NCBI GenBank assembly: GCA_033297075.1
Contig: MU858049.1
Span: forward strand, 186,001 to 250,000
From: Rhypophila decipiens
Lineage: Eukaryota; Ascomycota; Sordariomycetes; Sordariales; Naviculisporaceae
Direction: 5' to 3'
Length of the DNA stretch: 64,000 nt
Shown here: positions 23,742-37,167 of the stretch, one piece after another
How the letters are laid out: the number at the start of each line of letters is the position of its first letter
Position numbering within the stretch: the first letter of the stretch is position 1
Position numbers and translations under genes: made by a program
Notes under the pieces: generated by a model
The model's database searches: none
The model's input: only the letters and a program-made list of their open reading frames with translations
What the model was told of the DNA's origin: nothing

Positions 23742-26700
23742 CAGGCCGAAAATACCACACCCATCAGCCAAAGAAATAGGATAGGTCCTTGAATGATGGG
23801 AATAGGGCCCTTTCAGGCCGGTACTGGACGGTCAAGGGTCCTCTCTTCCAAAGTTCCAAGCCGCTCTATGTTTGTTGTGGCCACCTCATTTGTTTCGAGA
23901 CGTAGGAGTCGTTGGTGACCTGGTACGGCACCGACCTAGGTGTGTAACAGCGTAGCCAACTCCATTGCCGATTTCCTTGGTTCGTGATGGCTGGATCGTG
24001 ATGAGATCCAGGTCCGTCTGGGTAACACCCGTCAGGAGCAACAGTTCTACATGGCGTCTACAAACCAGACGCGTTTGTGGACCGCGACCAAAAACTTCCT
24101 CTACGAGTCTACGAGAAGCCATCTGGCTGATTCATCAGGCACTACTCCGTAGCCACTCCAGAGTCCCGAGTATGTACGTAACCGTTGAACAGCGTTCGCG
24201 ACCAAGGCCACTTGGTCTTTCTCTGCCACCGGTAACAGAACGGGATGTGTATCCGTGATATCGAAAAGAACACGGAAAATCTTGGCCATAATTCGCGTCA
24301 GCCTTTTCTTCTTCTACATATCAGTCACAGCTGTCAGCCAACAGCGCGGAATTGCACTGCCGCGCCAAAAGGACGACACGACCTCGATCAAAGGTTGATT
24401 GTGCGGGATGGTGAGGTATTATGCATGCAGGCTGCACGGATATGCACGCTCTGACCCCTCCAAGGTGTGATGGAACAAGGTGCCATCTGCAGCAAGAAAG
24501 TCTCTTCAACCCTTTTGCATATTGACAAACAATTCTGGATTTAATCAAGAATGTCGACCGACAAGGCCCGTGAAACCCGGCATTTCGAAAAAGCATCAAT
24601 TGGTGTAAATTGAGTGATGACATGGGGAAAGATGAAGAGGTTGAACAATCCCTCGGATGTGGGATGTGCAGTCGTCAAGGGTCTTGCATATGCAGTGCAG
24701 CACAGTGCATTAGTGTAGTGCAAGCTTTGCTCGAGACTCGAGATATCAGATTCGCCTCGAAGGAATTCATATCCGTACTGCCGTACTTTTTTTCTGCTCT
24801 TTCGTTAGCTTGAAAGCCCCGCGATTATCCTCAAAATGTGCTGATGGATGGGAAGCATGTGAGATATCCCGGCGTAATATTGATTCACCACGCTGCACCG
24901 AGAATCCTCAACCACTGGCGAGCAACCCTTGGGGTCCCGATAAGTGCATTGGCGCACCGCGGGACTTTCTGTAACGACGAATGACTGGCCACGACGTTGA
25001 AGATTCGTCAGAAAACAGAGCCAAACGATCGACTGGGTGGCCGTTTCTTGAGTCCGTTGATTTATCATTCGTCCCGTCTCAGCCAGTCAAGTCGTCGTCC
25101 CAGAGAACTTTCTTCAAGCCCCAACCACCCAAGTTGCGTGGGGGAAAAGGAGGGGAAGTGGTGGACAGGGGTCTCGCGGGAAACCTTCCGCGCCATGCGA
25201 TGAATTGGTGGGTGTCGGTCTCTTGTCGTCGTCCTGAGGAGCTCTTTCAGCTGCCCGAGGCAAAGCCTGTCATTGGTCATCAACGCCAACGGCTCCAACG
25301 GCCGGCCAGAGGAAATTCTGTGAACGGCGAAACGCGTCTTGGGGTTTATCGTCAGCCACCAAGTATCACCACGCTACAGACCTGTACCTTGCCTCTCATG
25401 TGCACAGGGTGGGAGGTGATGGTCTGAGTTGGGGTCATCCCCGCTGCCTGTCGTGGGCACAGCCAAACTGACGGATTCCAGCAGCGCGGGGATCTCTTTT
25501 CTGCGCAATTGACAAAGCAAAAAGCCGAATTGTGGTTTGTTCACCCTCGTTTAAATTTCAGGACGGAGCTGGTAACACTCCGGTTGGATGTTGACCGCAC
25601 CGCGCGCGTCCAACCTGTTGGGAGACGTCAACCCGGCCATCTGTTCCTTGGTTCACAGCCCTCGTGTTTCGTCGCTCGTGAGGATCGTGATATCATCCCA
25701 GGCTGGTAGGGACGTTGGTTTGTTCAAATGCAAATTTCCCGCGTCGTTTCAAGTCAACGGATTTGGCATTCGCTTGACGATTAGGGGTTTGGTAAGGGAG
25801 GGTGGCTTGTGTCTTTCGTTGGTCCTGCCGTCCTTTGCTGCGCAGGCATTTCTCCTTTGAGAAATAGGGGTAAACGGCCGGTTTTATATCGTGCTGGGCC
25901 AATTGCTGCTGATCATGCCGCAAGATAATGCATACCCCAGACCTGACAGTTGACAGTGTCAACCCTGTGATAAAAGGCTAGAACTACACGTAAGGGTTAG
26001 TGAAGCTTAACTTTGCTGTTAAGATCTTTATCCGTTGCTATAGCTCACGGTCCTCGAGCTACTGTACATGCATCTGGGTCTTTGCTTGCCCGGATAACGG
26101 CAGACGGAATCTTGAGTTTATTTCGCTCCCGTCTGGGGAGGCTTCCGGAGGCTAAAACACCCCACCGAGCGGGAGGAGGAGGGGCTCTGAGCGAACAAAG
26201 TTTCCATCTGTGCAGTGCAGGGTTATTCGAAGTGAGGGACATTTGATACCTGGACTTTGATATCAATGCTCCTCGAATCCCCAAAAAAGCATCAATGTTC
26301 ACTTCCTCGAGCTGCTGATCAGTCGTCATGTTGAATTACGGATATAAATTGAGAATGCTCAAGATGAAGCGATGTGACATTTGATCTGTATGCGCACCCT
26401 GTGCTATGGTTCATCAGGGCTTGTGCCAAGTTTCCCAGACGGCAAGCTGCGTGGGGAGACACGACCGGCGATAAGATGTTGTAGTTTGCAACATCTATCC
26501 GTATTCCGGATTCGGAATGAGCATTGGTGAATGTTAGTCAGACCTCATCTGAATTGTAATAGGATTCCAAGTCGTACAGAAATCAGGGGCGTGAGTTCCA
26601 ACGTCAGCTGGTAGTGGTTCTGATACCAAGACGAGATGGCTCGACTTGAGAAGCGTCTTTGCTGTTTCCTATCATCGAATCGTTTAACTCTTGGTGAATC

Positions 26701-28866
26701 TCGGCCAGATGATGATGATGATGGTCGGTGGGACCGGGACCGGGACCATCTGGCCCATGCTTTGTGATCAAATACAATCAAGTTTGTCACTGTGGACGGT
26801 GGCATGGCTTCAGCTCTTACGAGGCCCGAGGATTCGTTTGCTTACGCCTCTTTGATAGATTCGAGAAGTCCTATACAATGACCACACACTCCCACTGGAC
26901 CACTGGGCAGACCGGACTATCGGGGTCATCGAGTCGAGGGGTCCCGTAGCCAGTGAATTGTAGTTGTGATCAGCAGAAAGTCCATCACAAATCACAGGTA
27001 GGAAATTTGGGACCGCCAGGTTGTGATTCCTCTTCGACCTTTCACGCCTCATCACCGCTCATCACATCAAGCTGCTACAAAAGAGGCTTAGTGGCGTCGT
27101 TGAGGGGCTTCCCCAGTTCCCACGAGCTCCAGGGACCACTGACGACGGCCATCCCAGCAAATCCAATCAGAGCCTCCAGGTCCGTCATTGGGAGCCATCA
27201 GGAAGATGGCCACGATTCACTGACAAAGTCACTGCTGAGTCTGACTCTCTGAGGTTCTCGACAAATGATACAGTGGTCGTGAAAGAGCCCTGCAAGACTC
27301 CATCATGTGCGGATATAGTGATCAAAGCTCTTCTCCATTTTTGAATCTGTACCAACCAAAGACAAAATTTGGATAACAAGGCGAGTTGCTGTGTCTGGTC
27401 GGGAAGGGCCCAAATAAGTGCCCCCTTGTCCGCTCAGAGTGCCATCCGGTGCACATCGTGTAGCCTGAGGTTGCATTTGCCGAGAGAAAAAGGCATGTTG
27501 CAATGTGACAGAAGCAGATGAGAATTTATGGCTGAAGCAGTTGTTGGTGATTATGGAGTTGAGCTCATTGAGGGCGAAAATTGATGATGTTGCGCTTTCT
27601 TTTTTCCTGTCCTTTGTGCTTCTTCTGCATTGCCTCGCAATTTCTGCACTAAACTCTTCAAGAGGAAGGATGTTGTCACTCCCCAAGTTCCTGCTTGAAC
27701 TGCTCTGCACGAACGTCACCGAGGTGGGTCGAAACAGGAGCTGAACTTTAGTGAGCCTGGAAAGGGCCCTGTCTCCCACTGGTTCGGCCGTGACAGCCCC
27801 TGGCCGTTGAAGATCCATTTCAGGCTTAGTGGGCTGAATATTTCCCAAGAGACCAGGATCAACACCCAGTGATTTTAGGAGTGGGATTTTTGGGATCCTT
27901 GGGCCTAGTTGATTTCCGATGAGCCCACGGCAAGGACAACGCAAGGCCCACGCGAACTGGCCGTCGTGGTGGTATTGTATCTGCACTCCGCAAATAGTTG
28001 ATTTCTTTTGTCTGACATTGTCACTGTGAGTTGGGAAAGGTTTTGATTCTATGGAGTATCTAATAACAGTGAAATAACCTGCGAGGTACTCATGTGGCCC
28101 GCCCGGGACCTTCCCGGAACAAAAACTGTTAGGTGGAGATGCGGGAGAAGAAGTCAAGAGCAAAGTACCGGTTCGTCCGGTTCCATTCTAATTTCTTGAG
28201 TAGCCACTTTGGGTAGCCTCCACAGAACAAACTTCTGTCAAGTGTCAAGAGTGTCAGGCCCGGCAGGCCAACAACCGACGATGAACGCAGACCGGTCCGT
28301 GGTTGTTACCTGCGTTTTGTAGTGGCTGGAAAAGAAAAGTTAAAACAACAGAGGCGCTAGACACCAACGCCAGGAAAAAGTATAATACAAAAAACTAATA
28401 TGTCACCGCCGAATTTAACTTCAAATGACTGCACCGGCGAGAGTCATAGACCGACGAGTCACTGGCGGTTGTTACCTGCCATCATCGGACGGCAGCGGCT
28501 GCCAATTCACCTGCTACTTGCTCTTGCCAGTTGAGTTACAATCATTCCGCACCCGCAATGCCCGCAATATCTCGCACCGAGCTCTTGCCCTGACCATTTC
28601 CTGGTTGAGTTTAGCTACAGTATGGATACCGCGCACCCCCATGGAAGATGCTGTTGATCGGAAAGTGGATCACACCCGTGGAAACTAGAACTAGCCTCAA
28701 TGGGCTCAATCCAGGATTGTCCAATGTCAAGGTCTGCTCTGACCACCAGACATGGGAAGGAAAAGGTCAGGTCAGGCCCAGGCCTGGTTCATGCTGCTCG
28801 CAAGTCTCGTCTCGAGGTTTTAGCTTATCTTTTTGAACATGGAGATTTCCCATCATTGATCATCCA

Positions 28867-29310
28867 TTGACGGTTTGCAGACGCGTGGTTGCCTTTTGTT
28901 CCTGGCTTGCTGTTCTTTCTCGTTTTCTTCGTTTCGTTCGATCCCCAAGACGAGATTTACCTCCTCGCTCGGCACCTCGGTTCTCGTTCTCCATATTCTC
29001 CTGTTACCTCCCAATCTTATCATTCCTTTTTCTGCTCTCTCTTTTGTTTCTTGTGACACCACGGACCCGGATTCGGCACTTGCTTCCATTGTATATCGCG
29101 ACTCTCGCCTCTTACAGTTCTTCACCCCTCCTCTTCGACCAACACCGAGGCTCTTGTTTACTTTCACGAACCTTCGTTTCAGGCCATACTACGCACCTCG
29201 GCGCTGTACTACCGCTGGCCTGACTTATTTGAATATCGAGCTTCGGAGCTCTTCTCCAAGCTCATTTGACAGGTTCCACATCCAGGCGTCTGACGAGACC
29301 TATTGCTCCC
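28867..29310 (+). promoter_or_regulatory. Pyrimidine-rich tract upstream of the ApsA-like gene
   Basis: Dense CT-rich sequence on the plus strand, the strand of the downstream gene. Fungal core promoters and leaders are often CT-rich on the coding strand, so this could mark the transcription start, which would imply a leader of several hundred bases or a 5' UTR intron. Start site and splicing are inferred only. Confidence 0.35.
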
Positions 29311-30055
29311 TTTGACAGACGGATACCTCGTACGTCGGCCTCTCTTGTCTGGTATGTGGTGCACACCAACTAGTGTCACTATTTTGTTGCCACGAACTGA
29401 GGGGGCCGTCTGGCTGCTCCTGGCGCAACTTTATTCTTGTCACTCGTCGGCTAGTAGTGACTGTATGGGTGAATCGTGCTGACCGTGGCTTGTTTCCTAT
29501 AGAGAGCCGGTGTCATAGACTTTTTGCATCCTCCGATATCCAGTCTTTGCTTGCACCTGGGCCCAGTAACAGCCCACCTCGTCTGTTCTCGTCAAGTTCA
29601 AGACCCAGCATCCAACGACTTTCCTGGAATCGAGGCGGCTCTGTTCGAGAATGATGACCTAATATCCCGGGTTCTTGAATCGTCACGGCGAGCTGTCATC
29701 CATTTCACGCTTTTTCGTTGGACTTTGCCATCACGGCCGCCAAAGAGCAGGGGAAAGAGGGCGAGGTTCTGCAAGCTTTGTGAGGGGGTCATATTGCTGT
29801 TCTGGTATGGTTTCTCACCCCCCGTCGTGATCATCAATGCGCATTATTTTCACCCATCTCCCTGCAACACTTTGGGCTCGGTGAGGAGTGCTGACAGTAT
29901 GTCTCAGAAGTTCGGCCTGTGCTGAGAAACACCTTTCCCTCCTCCCCAGCCATCAGGTTGAATACGCCGTCAAGATCAGTCGACCGGAGATGAAGAGAAG
30001 CTCCTGATAACTCAGACTTCGTTTTTACCAGCTCGGCAGACGAGAACCGCCCATT

Positions 30056-33000
30056 ATGGCTGTGTGGGAAACGGAGGACGAGTCGACCGGGCCGGTGGGA
30101 TCTTTGCCGACGCCTGCCGATACCCCATACCGAACACCTTCGCGGAATGTTTCACGAGGCTCCCGGAAATCGAGACGTTCTGTCACTCCGCCCGGGAAGA
30201 ATGGCAAGAGTTCATCCCCACCACCGCTCCCAAGCAACCGAAGCGACAGGGGCTCCAAGAGGTCTTCACGAGACGTCACCAACGACGAGACTATCAGTAT
30301 CCTCGACCCACGGCGATTCACACCGACTCTGCACGCCAACTTGGTTTCGGAAATTCTCAATCTCAAACGTGACCAGGAGGAGAAGATCAAGATTATCGAG
30401 AACCTCGAGGTTTCCTTGCACAGCTCCAGAGAAGAGACCGAGTCCCTGCAGGCAACGCTCCTCACCACCGGCAAGGAGAGCCGTTCCTTAAAACGGCAAT
30501 TGGCTCTTCTCGAGGGCGGTACGTCGTCCGCTCTGGGCGAATTGGCACGAGAGCGGGACGAGGCCGTTGAGACTGCCGCCGAGACCAGAAAGCGACTTGA
30601 AACAGCACAGAAGAAAGTTAAAAGTCAAGAAGAAGATTCGGAACGAGTCCACCGACAATGGGCCAAAGAAAAGGACGAGTGGGAGGAGGAGAAGCGCAGG
30701 TTTGAGCGCCGCGTGCACGTTGCCGAGACTCGTTTGAAGAGTGTTCTCGAGGAAGTCGCTGCCTACCAGGACGCGCAGACTAATGGCACGCGCGACCAGC
30801 CTGAGAGTGAGGCCGAAGACTTGGCCAAAGAAAATGACGGCGCGAGTGTTCGGACAATGAGTATCACAAACAGCATCCGGTTTTCGATGGCTAACAGCAT
30901 TGCCAAGCCGATTGGGAACTCTTTGGCAGATGAGCTGGGTTTCGATACGACCGAGGACGAGAGCGACTATGGCGGCCGAGAGAGCGTTCTCTCCAACGGG
31001 GGCCGTGGCCACATGCGAAATATGAGTCGCGACAGTGTATTGAGCAGGACCCACATGCGACACCAGAGCAATGACAGTCTGATGAGATCCGGCAGCGCAG
31101 CCCGTGGGAGGTTGATGTACAACCATGCCACACTGGAGCGATTGGAGGATGAAATTATCAAGGAAGACGACGAGACACGACCGACCCCGCCCAAGGTTGA
31201 GTACACGGATTCTGCGGTCCAGTACTCACCCCCGCCCTCGCCCAAAGTTGCACCACCGAAGCCGGCGACTCCGGAGCCATCGCCGTTCCTGCAGAGATTT
31301 GATCGTTTGTATGATGTTGACAGCCCGCCCCGAATTGACGTCGAGATTGAAGCCAACCAGAGGAGGAAGCGCGTTCACATCGGCCAGCCCTTGACAATTA
31401 AACCGCCGGTTGTGGGCAGCTTGATGGTGCATGGCTCATCGCAGACAAACGCCGACGAACCTCTGAGTCCACCCAAGACGCCCAAGACGCCCTTCCAGGA
31501 GTCGCCGCCATCACCTCAATTGCCGCAACCGACTACCGCCCCTGCGTCCACCCAGACAGACCTCCCACCGCCCCTCCCACATCCTTTCCTTAGCCTGCCG
31601 ATGCCGATTCCCAGCATTAGCATAACGCCCACAAGCCGTCCAACCACGTCAAGTGGACCGCGCCTTCCTCAATTGACAAAAGATGTCGGGTGTCAGGCAA
31701 CCCTCCTGGGGAGTGTTTCTACGAGCGAAGCAGCTGTTCAGACTGAAGAGATTCTGATCGACAAACGTCTTGCCAAACTGCCGCTGCACCTGCAACCTTC
31801 GAGCATCACGTCAAGGCCTGCCTCGCCCGCTGTCCCCGTGGAAGATGCCGCCACTGAGGACTCGAGGCAATTCACACCAATTCCTGGACATCTTCCACCT
31901 CGAAATCCAAGGCGGTTAACCGCCAAGCGCAGCTTGACTGATCTGCCATCTTCGCCTCCGGTTCTCTCTTCTTCGATGTTCGAAGACGAGACCCACGATG
32001 CGTATCCCGGTAACAACGATGATGGGCCACTGTCAAGCCAGAGAGCCCCTATCCGGAGGCCACATAGGGTTAGCAGTCTCTTTGCGGGCTTTGATGCCAA
32101 CAGCTCGGATGAGCACGACGAGTTCCTCGAAGAAGACCTAAGCGATCCCGAGTATCGTACTGCACTCTCGGCCCCAAAGCCCAAAGTTGGGTCAGTACGG
32201 GGAGGAAAGCGAGGGGGCTCTACTAGCACAGCTGCCTCGTCGGATCATATTGCTACGTATAAGCTCGGCGGCGGTAAACACGTCGCTCGACCACTGGATG
32301 AGTCGGTGGACTACTTTGGCTCAGCCACTGTATACCAGACTCGTGACACCCGTGATACCGGCTTCGGTAGGTCTGGTTCCAAGCGTGGTGCGCGCTCTTC
32401 GGTCCTAGGCGCAAAGGGTAATGTTATGCGGAGGGCGGCCATGATCCAGAGCGGCATTGCATCGCATCAGCGGGCAAGGAGCCCGAGTCTGACAGACATC
32501 AAAGAGCCACCCTTCCCCATCCCGACACGTGCCAGCTCACGGAAGCCACCTGTTAGTGCCAGCGCCCCGAGCGACGGCCGTGCCAGCCCCACGAAAGGTG
32601 CAGATTCGTGGCATCGGCGAGGAGGGTCACGAAGCCACTATCGTGCAGGCAGCGTTCGGAGAGTGCGATCCGCCGCCGCCATGCCACACAACCAGAGATA
32701 TCGACGACATGCCAGCCGGTCACCACCTCCGTTCTCGGCTTCCACAGAAGCACCAGAAAGCCCTGGTCTCCCACCACTGCCAGCCAATGATATCACCACA
32801 CCGCGAAACAAGGACTCATACGCATACTCAAAGTACAAGGCTCATAGGTCACAGCCGTCAACAACCACGGCAAATACTGAAAATACAGGCGCTGCATCTT
32901 CTGCAGGCTCACATCAGACAACCAGCGTCGTGGATTCTATAGCGCAAACAATGGTCGGTGAATGGATGTTCAAATACGTGCGGAGGCGCAAATCGTTTGG

Positions 33001-34217
33001 CGTCTCTGATGCCAAGGGCGGCGATGACAGCAGTAACGACAGACACAAGCGATGGGTCTGGCTCGCCCCTCATGAGCGGGCGATCCTGTGGAGCAGCAAG
33101 CAGCCAACCTCCAAGAGTGCCTTGATGGGCAAGACTGGACGGAAACGTAAGTCGAGAAGCTGGACGTGGCATAAACACAGTTGAAATCGTAATCTAACAC
33201 TTTGCAGTCTCCATTCAGTCCGTCCTCGATGTCAAGGATGACAACCCACCTCCCAAGAATGCTGGCCCCGTTTTCAACAGGTCCATTCTCATCCTGACAC
33301 CACAACGAGCTCTGAAGTTTACTGCTACCAGCCCAGAAAGGCATTATATTTGGCTGACATCTTTGTCCTTTTTGGCTCACTCGAATCAAACGATCCCCGA
33401 AAATATCGTGGCACAACAGCCAAAACCGCTGCCGGAGCAATACGAAGTGCCCAAGGCTCGAGCTCGGAGACCTGGTATTCGGGATTCCATTCGCCTGACC
33501 AAGGCCAAGACAGGTGCCGTCAGGGCAGAAGCTGCGATTGTCGAGTCGTCACAGGCTGACGCCCTGCCGCCGAGCATCCCGACTCACCGGCGTCAGCTAG
33601 CTGAGCCTTTTAATCTTCCCGTCCACGCGCGGGATTTGTCCCGTGATGCTGCCGAGCCGCCCATGATTCCTCGATTCCATGATCGGGGTAGAGAGCAAAT
33701 GGTTCACGGCCGTAAACGCAGCAATACAGGCGGCCACGTCCCGCCTCCTCTCTCGTTCCGCGGCTTTTCGAGCCCTATCAGCGGCACTAGCAACAGCTAT
33801 CATGCGGCGACGAACAGCACAGCTGGCAATAGTATTGGCACTGCTGGATCGTCTGACATCTATAGCAATGGAGGAGCGTCGAGTGGAATGGGCGGCTCAA
33901 GCGGAATGACATGGGCGACGGGATCGGTGCGCACATCGGAAGCCTCCAGCCGTCCGAGCGGACAACCGAATTTCTTTGACGCCATCGGCACAGTACGCAT
34001 GGAGGCGTTTATCAGCCCGTTGGCCTTTGGCGGCGGTTTTGACGAGACGCCGTATGAGCAGCAGGAGGATACGCGACGTTCGGCCCGGAGACGCAGCAAG
34101 GAGATGAGGAGACGGGCGAGTCGTAGCCGCCAGCGCGACAGCTATAGCAGAGGGACGAGAGCTACCAACGATACTGACGATTGGTATCTGAGGGATGATC
34201 CCTTCAAGGGTTTTTAA
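30056..34217 (+). CDS. apsA: Cortical anchor protein with C-terminal PH domain (ApsA/Num1/Mcp5 type)
   Basis: Two exons, 30056-33146 and 33208-34217, with a 61-nt intron (GTAAGT, CTAAC, CAG), giving 1366 aa. The N-terminal SILDPRRFTPTLHANLVSEIL (about 82-103) is the conserved entry of this family and leads into a coiled coil (about 100-245). A long disordered Pro/Ser-rich middle follows. The C-terminal PH domain (about 965-1085), split by the intron, includes MVGEWMFKYVRR, HKRWVWLAPHERAILWSS and ERHYIWLTSL. Relatives sit at the cell cortex, bind phosphoinositides through the PH domain and anchor dynein, so they position nuclei along hyphae and in conidiophores. Cortical location and dynein anchoring here are inferred from the family. 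The tail after the PH domain is Arg-rich. The family call is confident. Confidence 0.93.
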
Positions 34218-35032
34218 AAAAGGTTGGCGACAAACTTCGCTACCATGACATGGCTGACGCTACTTTTCTTTTTTTTTTTTTGGCTCTAATTCTGTTTCTA
34301 TCTTGACGACTTCTCCAACCTTGTCATGAGCCACGGATGGGGTTGGTTGGAGTTGTTGCTATCATTGCTTGGACCTTGACTTGATTCTTCGTATATATAC
34401 CCTTTTCATTTTCTTGTGGCTGACGGGATGCGAAATAAAAGGAACTTTTTGGAAGCCTGGTGTAAGCACCCGAGACAAGGGAATACCTGATGTTTGAATC
34501 TGAAAGGAGCAGGCCGGATTATATTTCTGAGTGTTTTGTTATTTGGAGGAGTGAGCCGCCCTGTTTGGTTTACATGGTTTACGAACTAGGTCTATCCGAT
34601 CCGATATCCTTTTTTTTCCTTTCTATTCTGTACATTATCTATACGATACCTACATACCCCTTTTACAAGGCGATGCCCCAGGGCCTTTTTGTTTCTTCCT
34701 GTTTTCTATTTCTTTCTTCGACTCCATGTTAGCTAGTTATGGTTGGTTTTTCTTTATTTTATTGACAGGCCATTATGGCAGAGACAGGACAGCTTGTTAT
34801 CAGATAATCGATACTTTGGAGCTGCTTACCACTATGAACATACAGCTGGAATGCTGGAAGCGCGATACGTGTTTGATTCACCCGACGCAATGTTCTCCCT
34901 TGATATTATCCCTCGATCTGCATAACGCCCCAGACAAGCCCGAAAGGAGACAACCTAACGCCGAACCTAACAACCAAGTTGCCAACGTCGCTCCCGGTGC
35001 TACCGTACTCATCTCTCCACGAGCGTGCTTCC
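34218..35032. other. Intergenic region, ApsA-like to fucosyltransferase-like gene
   Basis: 3' UTR of the ApsA-like gene, including a T-rich run near 34268, and the promoter of the next gene. No gene is supported. Confidence 0.5.
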
Positions 35033-36723
35033 ATGGCTTCTAATTGCCGGTTCAAGGGGACATTCAAGGCTCCGGCGGTGCAGCAGCCATACTCTCCGCG
35101 CTACGAGCCGCTGGGTCAAGATTCCCTTTCGACCGACAAGAGAACCCCGAGACGATTTGGCCTTGTACCGTCGTTATGTCGAGTCCTCGCCTGTATTGCT
35201 GCCGCCCTGTCGGTGTGCTTGCTCTTTGCTGTTTACTCGCGCGGAAGTGCTGTTGGTAGCTCCCTATCCGCGACGTTCACCGTGAAGATTGCAACGACTA
35301 CTTTTTTGTCAACCAGCGGAGCCGATAGAGCTACTACTATTTCCAAGCATGATTTCATCGCAGCCGTTCTTCGAGACCCAGTCGAAGGTCTTGTCGACCT
35401 AGGTCCCATACAAAAGAAATGCAACGAAATCAAGTTCCAGGAGGGGCTGATATGGCAATGCGCCCCGGTGAATGGTGGCATTGGGAATGTGGTGAATATG
35501 GTTCTCAACTGCGTTCGATACGCCCTCGAAGCAGGAGGTAATATGCCCAGGTCCTTTCCATAATATGTATCGACCGACCTGTGTGATATGACGGGCGACT
35601 GACACACAAGGATATAGCAACCACTCTAGTGCTGTCTCGCATCCAAATACGGGGTGACAACCTCATCGACCTGGGCAACAAAGACCACACGGCAGAGATG
35701 TCGTACCTCCTCGACGCCGATTACTTTGTCGAGTCGTGGAAACTAGCTTGTCCCCAGATGCGCGCCCTGGTTTCCGAAACCGACGACCCAGACTACTACA
35801 ATGCAACTACTTCCATTCTTCCCAAGGCGGTTCTGTCTCCCGAGCGCGTCAAGAACTTTGAGAGGAGAAAGTACCTAATCGTCGACCCGACCGGGTGGCG
35901 AGAAGCCTTTGACGCATGGATGTTCAAGTACCTAGACATCTCGGGCGGCAACAGATCAATCACAACACCCCCTACCCCCGTGCGCGTCTGGCAGAACCTA
36001 GCAATGTACCAATGGAACCGCCTCGCGCACGCCCCCGAGTTCGCCAACTCGTTTCCCCGGTTATTCCGCCAGCTGCCCGCTGCCCGACGCCTGGCAGCAT
36101 CAGCCTTGTATAACCTAGGCCGCAAGATGAATCACTCTTCCGTCTCGGATAACATTCTCTTCTTGCCTACTACTACTGAGAAGGAGGAGGAGTTCCCATC
36201 AAACACATCTATCGTCAACTCCCTCGGCCCAGGCCGGCTCGCATCGAATGGCTTCCTGGGAGCACATCTCCGGGTGGCGGCAGATGCCGTGGCAGCAGGC
36301 TGGCCGGGCTACGAAGCCCAAGCCCCTCTTTACATCCGTGAGGCGAAGGAACGAAACCTGAGCTCGGTATACCTTGCTACGGGGTCCGCGGAGCACCGCG
36401 ATAGATTCTGGAAAGAAGCTGCGCTGGAAGGGTTGGTTACGTTTACAAAGGAAGATTTACTTGATGCAGAGGAGCGAGAGGAGCTGGCGAGAATGAGCTG
36501 GGACCAGCAGGCTTTGGTCGACTTTGAGGTGCTGATGCATAGTGCCATGTTTTATGGGTTTGTGAGGAGTAGTTTCTCCTGGGCGTTGGCGATGAGACGC
36601 GGGACGCTGCCTGAGGCTGCTGGGACGGCGGTGTATTCTGAGGGCGAGCATGAGTATCGAGATGGGCTGAGTGCTATTGTTGGACGGCATGAGAATATGA
36701 ATCCTGAGGGGATCTGGACTTGA
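35033..36723 (+). CDS. Type II membrane glycosyltransferase, GDP-fucose O-fucosyltransferase-like
   Basis: Two exons, 35033-35537 and 35618-36723, with an 80-nt intron (GTAATA donor, GACTGAC branch point, TAG acceptor), giving 536 aa. The frame is open upstream without an ATG, so the ATG at 35033 is chosen. A short basic cytosolic tail precedes one TM anchor (about 51-69, VLACIAAALSVCLLFAVYS), as in Golgi type II glycosyltransferases. The luminal part has GGIGNVVNMVLNCVRYA and GATTLVLSRIQIR across the splice junction, and GFLGAHLRVAADA (about 379-391), which resembles the HLR motif of O-fucosyltransferase-like proteins. Several N-glycosylation sequons are present. Fungal members of this group are poorly characterised, so acceptor and sugar are unknown. 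Confidence 0.75.
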
Positions 36724-36964
36724 TGAATAGGGGAGACGGAGTTGGAAGGTGGTTGAGTATAAGACAGATGAAAGACAATGGTTGTTTAAAGTTGGAGAGA
36801 GGATGGTTTTGGTTATATTTACTTATACCCTGTACTTTTGTTTTAGAGTTTAGGAATCCCATTTGTATGTTTACAGGCCCCTGAACAGCAAAGTTCTCGA
36901 TGCTTTAGGAATACTCTAGAGACTTATATGATGATGTAATACGGATATAAAGAGCCCACAGGGC

Positions 36965-36997
36965 CACGTGGGCGTAGAAATGGGAGTCTGATTTTTC
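36965..36997 (+). repeat. Left 33-bp inverted repeat arm
   Basis: Exact reverse complement of 37135-37167. Perfect identity implies recent insertion or selection for the hairpin. Confidence 0.9.
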
Positions 36998-37134
36998 AAG
37001 ATCGAGGACTCAGGGCTCTTATAGTGGGCTTATAGGGGACCGTCTCACTAAGGAATAGAATATACGGAGCCTTACTAGTTGCTTTTGGGTGATAATATGG
37101 GCGATCACAGCGCTGATCACAACTGGTGAATTTG

Positions 37135-37167
37135 GAAAAATCAGACTCCCATTTCTACGCCCACGTG
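37135..37167 (-). repeat. Right 33-bp inverted repeat arm
   Basis: Exact reverse complement of 36965-36997, followed by AGG and the second GCCCACA copy. Confidence 0.9.

Larger units (their letters stand above)
21121..30055. other. Large gene-free block of about 8.9 kb
   Basis: No protein gene can be supported. Frames here are short, lie on both strands and lack domain motifs; the longest, about 286 codons on the minus strand (27303-28163), has no recognisable domain. The left part is AT-rich, with a TA microsatellite near 22650. A GGTGAC minisatellite lies at 23706-23741. The right end, from about 28860, is strongly pyrimidine-rich and probably belongs to the leader or promoter of the ApsA-like gene at 30056. 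Non-coding transcripts cannot be judged from sequence. Confidence 0.45.

Noticed and set aside
27303..28163. A 286-codon minus-strand frame in the gene-free block
   Set aside because: No recognisable domain, no consistent composition, weak start context and no flanking exons; kept as non-coding.
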